Assembly: GCA_027344745.1 (NCBI GenBank)
Contig: DAHWIS010000046.1
Location: forward strand, 1-6,320
Length of the DNA: 6,320 nt
Origin: Microcaldota archaeon
GTDB taxonomy: Archaea; Micrarchaeota; Micrarchaeia; Micrarchaeales; Micrarchaeaceae
Reading direction: 5' to 3'
Shown here: one piece after another, positions 3,855 through 6,320 of the stretch
Layout: each line of letters starts with the position of its first letter
Numbering within the stretch: the stretch's first letter is position 1
Position numbers and translations under genes: made by a program
Notes under the pieces: model-generated
The model's input: the letters and a program-made list of their open reading frames with translations, nothing else
Told to the model about the DNA's origin: nothing
Database searches by the model: none

Positions 3855-6094
3855 TCGCTCACCTTTGGTTTCCTTATGTTTCTGCTTTTTGAAGGCGCTT
3901 TTTTTGGCTTTGGTTTTGATCTCTGTTTTGCTTTAGTCTTTACGTTCGCATTATCGGCTTTGCTGGCTTTCGTCGATTTAGATGCGCCGGCAATTTCCGT
4001 TGCTGTGGCCTTTGCAGATTCTTCCTTTGCTGCTTTTGCAATATTGCGTTGCTCTATCGCCTTTTTCATTTCGTCTTTGGTAATGCAATTCGGATCAAGG
4101 TCCATCTCAAAAGGCCTCCTTGCCCTTCTTATCACTTTGATTATTGGCGTTTTGCAGTATTCGCACACCCTCCCGGACGGTTCTATCTTCGCATTCTGAG
4201 GCAATGGATAGGTGTTAGTGCATTTTGGGTAGTTCGAACATGCAACGAACTGTTTTCCGAATCTGGATTTTCTTATTATCAGGTTGCCGCTGTCCTTAGG
4301 ACAGATTCCCAGTATTGTAGTCTGCGTGAAGCTTACCTTCATCTCCTTGCCTATCTCGTCTTTGTTCTTGTCAAATATGCCAAGCGCTTCGACGAGCATG
4401 GCTTTTCCCTCTGATATTACTTCCTCTTCCGTCTTTTTTCCTTTGCTTATGAGCTCCATGTCGTCTTCAAGCTTCCTTGTTGTAGTCTCGTCTATTATCA
4501 TGCTGCAGTTATGCAGCAGTGCATTGTATACAGAAAGTCCAAAGCTTGTTACCTTTATGCTCGTCCCCTCTATGTAATTCCTTTTGAAGAGCGTATCTAT
4601 GATGCTGGCCCTAGTGGCTTTAGTCCCGAGTCCGCGTTTTTCCAACTCGGATATCACGCCTGCCTTTGCATACCTTCGTGGAGGCTGCGTTTCCAACGGC
4701 TTGAGGTTTATGATTTCGGTTTTTAACAGTTCGCCTTCTATGAATTCGGGCAGCGCCTTGTCTTCCAGCCTGGCATATTTATAATAATCAAGCCATCCGC
4801 TTTCCATTATATGCATGCCAGATGCGGAATATTTCTCTGCACCTGCAGACGCGGTCACCTTCATCCTTGACACTTTTGCATCTGGGGCGAAGCATGCGAG
4901 GAACCTTCTGGTTATCAAATCGTATAACTTTGCCTCCTGCGGCGAGAGCGCCTTGGGCATTTCACCCGTTGGAAATACGGACGGATGCGCCTCGTCTACC
5001 TTTTTGCCCTCAACAGGCTTGAACCTGTGCTCCTTGAGCAACATCGATGCTATGCCGGTGTATTCCGCATTCTTTGATATGTCTTCTATTATCTTCGGAA
5101 GGCCCAAAGACTGCGGTAGCTTCTGCGATGATGTTCTAGGATAGGAGATATATGATCTTTCATAAAGCGATTGTGCAAGCGAAAGTGTGAGCGATGGATC
5201 CATATGAAGTGCACGGCTGGCTTCCAGTTGAAGAGATGTCAGGTCGAAAGGGGGAAACGGGCGTTTATATTCCTCGTTTACCTCTATGCTCTCCACATGC
5301 ACTTTATCCTTGTTTCTGCTTGTCTCGGCGTATGCGTTGGCAGCCAGTTCTTTTTCGAACATATCGCCCCTCAAATTTACAAATTCAACGTCCTTTAGCA
5401 TTGCGGTAATCCTCCAGAAAGGTCTTGGCTTGAATTCGCTTATCTCGATTTCGCGCTTTGAAAGCATGGCCAATGTCGGACCCTGCACCCTTCCGATGCT
5501 TAATGGGGCCCTTGCGATAGAATATCCTATGGCCGAGGTCAACGCCCTGCTGAAATTTATGCCCCACAGCCAATCTAGCTTATGCCTTGTCTCCCCGGCA
5601 TAAAAATTATTAATGTCTAACGGCATTAGAGAGGCATATGATTCTTGTAGGTCTTTTGTAGTAGTAGTCGAATATTTCATCCTCAGCGAGGTTTTGGCCA
5701 GATCCTTCACGCTTTTTTTTGTCAGCTCTTTTATGATGTTCGTGCCTATTACTGTGCCTTCGATATCGAAATCGCAGGCGTTTATAAAAGAATCGCAGTC
5801 TTTTGATACGGCTATAAGCACATCTAGATACTCTTTGGTATAAAGCGAATTTTTGCCGACCGCATAAGAAGGTGCCCAGTCTATCTCGAAAACTGGATAT
5901 CTGTACTCCTTGCCCGTTTGTTTCAACGTAAAGAGATGTCCTACAGCGGCTGCAACATACATCTTTTTGCCGCCCTTTTCGAAGGTATAATAGCTGGCCC
6001 TGCCCTTTGATATCTTTTTCTGCTTTCCGTCGCTAAGTGAAATGGCTATACGCAACGCTACGCTTGGCTTTTCTGCAACTATGAGAGTGCCCAT
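3851..6094 (-). CDS. topA: DNA topoisomerase IA (archaeal topoisomerase I/III type)
   Basis: This 747-residue type IA enzyme relaxes or decatenates DNA by cutting one strand through a tyrosine-DNA link. In order: a Toprim domain with Glu8 in VAEKP (6-10) and the metal-binding DFDIEG (108-113, Asp108/Asp110/Glu112); the signature SIGRVQGPTL (199-208); the catalytic segment SYISYPRTSS (314-323) with Tyr318 as nucleophile and Arg320 beside it; DEAHPSVFPTG (367-377); and GLGTKATRASII (488-499). The C-terminal part has two zinc-ribbon-like modules, each with three cysteines where four are usual: Cys598, Cys619 and Cys625, with CPKD in place of CPxC; then Cys644, Cys647 and Cys670. It ends in a Lys/Ala/Ser-rich tail (about 675-747), probably disordered and DNA-binding. 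The start has AAAGGT 6 nt upstream. It lies between a membrane-protein gene 4 nt before it and trmI, which it overlaps by 4 nt. Confidence 0.95.
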   Translation of the reverse strand: MGTLIVAEKPSVALRIAISLSDGKQKKISKGRASYYTFEKGGKKMYVAAAVGHLFTLKQTGKEYRYPVFEIDWAPSYAVGKNSLYTKEYLDVLIAVSKDCDSFINACDFDIEGTVIGTNIIKELTKKSVKDLAKTSLRMKYSTTTTKDLQESYASLMPLDINNFYAGETRHKLDWLWGINFSRALTSAIGYSIARAPLSIGRVQGPTLAMLSKREIEISEFKPRPFWRITAMLKDVEFVNLRGDMFEKELAANAYAETSRNKDKVHVESIEVNEEYKRPFPPFDLTSLQLEASRALHMDPSLTLSLAQSLYERSYISYPRTSSQKLPQSLGLPKIIEDISKNAEYTGIASMLLKEHRFKPVEGKKVDEAHPSVFPTGEMPKALSPQEAKLYDLITRRFLACFAPDAKVSRMKVTASAGAEKYSASGMHIMESGWLDYYKYARLEDKALPEFIEGELLKTEIINLKPLETQPPRRYAKAGVISELEKRGLGTKATRASIIDTLFKRNYIEGTSIKVTSFGLSVYNALLHNCSMIIDETTTRKLEDDMELISKGKKTEEEVISEGKAMLVEALGIFDKNKDEIGKEMKVSFTQTTILGICPKDSGNLIIRKSRFGKQFVACSNYPKCTNTYPLPQNAKIEPSGRVCEYCKTPIIKVIRRARRPFEMDLDPNCITKDEMKKAIEQRNIAKAAKEESAKATATEIAGASKSTKASKADNANVKTKAKQRSKPKPKKAPSKSRNIRKPKVSE
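3858..3866 (-). promoter_or_regulatory. Shine-Dalgarno site of trmI inside the topA 3' end
   Basis: AAAGGTGAG lies on the minus strand within the last codons of topA, 3 nt before the trmI ATG. Together with the ATGA stop/start overlap it decides the short trmI start and shows that the missing N-terminal domain is not a mis-called start. Confidence 0.6.
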
Positions 6095-6098
6095 CGCA

Positions 6099-6320
6099 TT
6101 ACCTTTTTATTTTCCTTTGCACTTTATTACGCCCCGCGCCCGCATGCTTCCTTGTCGCCTTGCGTCTTGCGGTATCTCTAGGGGGCACGCGATGCGCTCG
6201 CATATCTTCCGCATTTGAGTCTATGCGTGATATGGCCCATGCGTTTATTATCCCGACCACTATAGTTATGAAGACGAATGCGTAGAATAGACCTTTAGCC
6301 CCATAATATATAAATATGGC
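6099..6320 (-). CDS. Unrecognised membrane protein, C-terminal part only
   Basis: The minus strand is open from the window edge to a TAA at 6101-6099, giving the last 73 residues of a protein whose start lies outside the window. The visible part begins with a hydrophobic stretch, best as one helix over GLFYAFVFITIVVGIINAWA (residues 10-29 of the fragment), possibly with the end of another before it. A strongly basic, Arg/Lys/Ala-rich tail of about 40 residues follows, ending KVQRKIKR. A single-pass or tail-anchored protein with a cationic cytoplasmic tail would fit. I do not recognise a family. Its stop lies 4 nt before the topA start and the topA Shine-Dalgarno lies inside its last codons, so the two are probably cotranscribed. 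The continuous frame, the hydrophobic-then-basic pattern and the operon spacing make a real gene likely. Confidence 0.62.
   Translation of the reverse strand, partial: AIFIYYGAKGLFYAFVFITIVVGIINAWAISRIDSNAEDMRAHRVPPRDTARRKATRKHAGAGRNKVQRKIKR

Noticed and set aside
3876..5843. Many plus-strand frames opposite topA
   Set aside because: They are shadows of the topoisomerase coding strand. Hydrophobic stretches there are the complement of Lys/Glu-rich codons.

Overview
The window is archaeal. It carries an RNA polymerase subunit F (Rpb4-like) gene, a DUF655 gene with a helix-hairpin-helix motif, ribosomal protein eL21, a TATA-binding-protein (TBP) domain protein and an archaeal-type topoisomerase IA. 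This gene set does not occur together in bacteria. Translation starts are preceded by a repeated AAGGT/AGGTG Shine-Dalgarno core, and AT-rich TATA-like elements sit about 26 nt before likely transcript starts. The tight packing, ATGA overlap, trimmed proteins and moderate G+C would suit a small-genome lineage such as the DPANN/Micrarchaeota group. That placement is an inference; no marker here proves it.

Layout. Positions 2-924 (+) hold the end of an operon: rpoF, then DUF655. Positions 968-1255 (-) hold eL21, converging on DUF655. A 95-bp divergent promoter region separates eL21 from a 108-residue TBP-family protein at 1351-1677 (+). A 240-bp non-coding gap rich in perfect palindromes (1678-1917) separates the TBP gene from a convergent 12-TM MFS transporter (1918-3129, -). 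An inverted repeat at 3174-3213 separates the transporter from a second minus-strand group. In transcription order that group is a membrane protein cut by the window edge (6099-6320), topoisomerase IA (3851-6094) and a TrmI-type tRNA m1A methyltransferase (3261-3854). The last two overlap by 4 nt.

Main point of interest. The TBP-family gene encodes one TBP repeat, not the usual two. It keeps the DNA-intercalating phenylalanine pair (Phe54 and Phe71, 17 residues apart), the YEPEQFPG stirrup and the GKIICTGA strand. No second repeat can be found in any frame before the next gene. If it is functional it would have to pair with itself or with another polypeptide to form the TBP saddle, either a symmetric, pre-duplication-like TBP or a secondary reduction. 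Other oddities are a TrmI lacking the usual N-terminal domain with a well-supported start, two three-cysteine zinc-ribbon-like modules in the topoisomerase, and eL21 displaced from its common archaeal position ahead of rpoF.

The genes mostly serve core information processing: transcription (rpoF, TBP), translation and RNA (eL21, TrmI, probably DUF655) and DNA topology (TopA). The MFS transporter is the one clear accessory gene. No CRISPR array, insertion sequence, tRNA or rRNA gene was seen.
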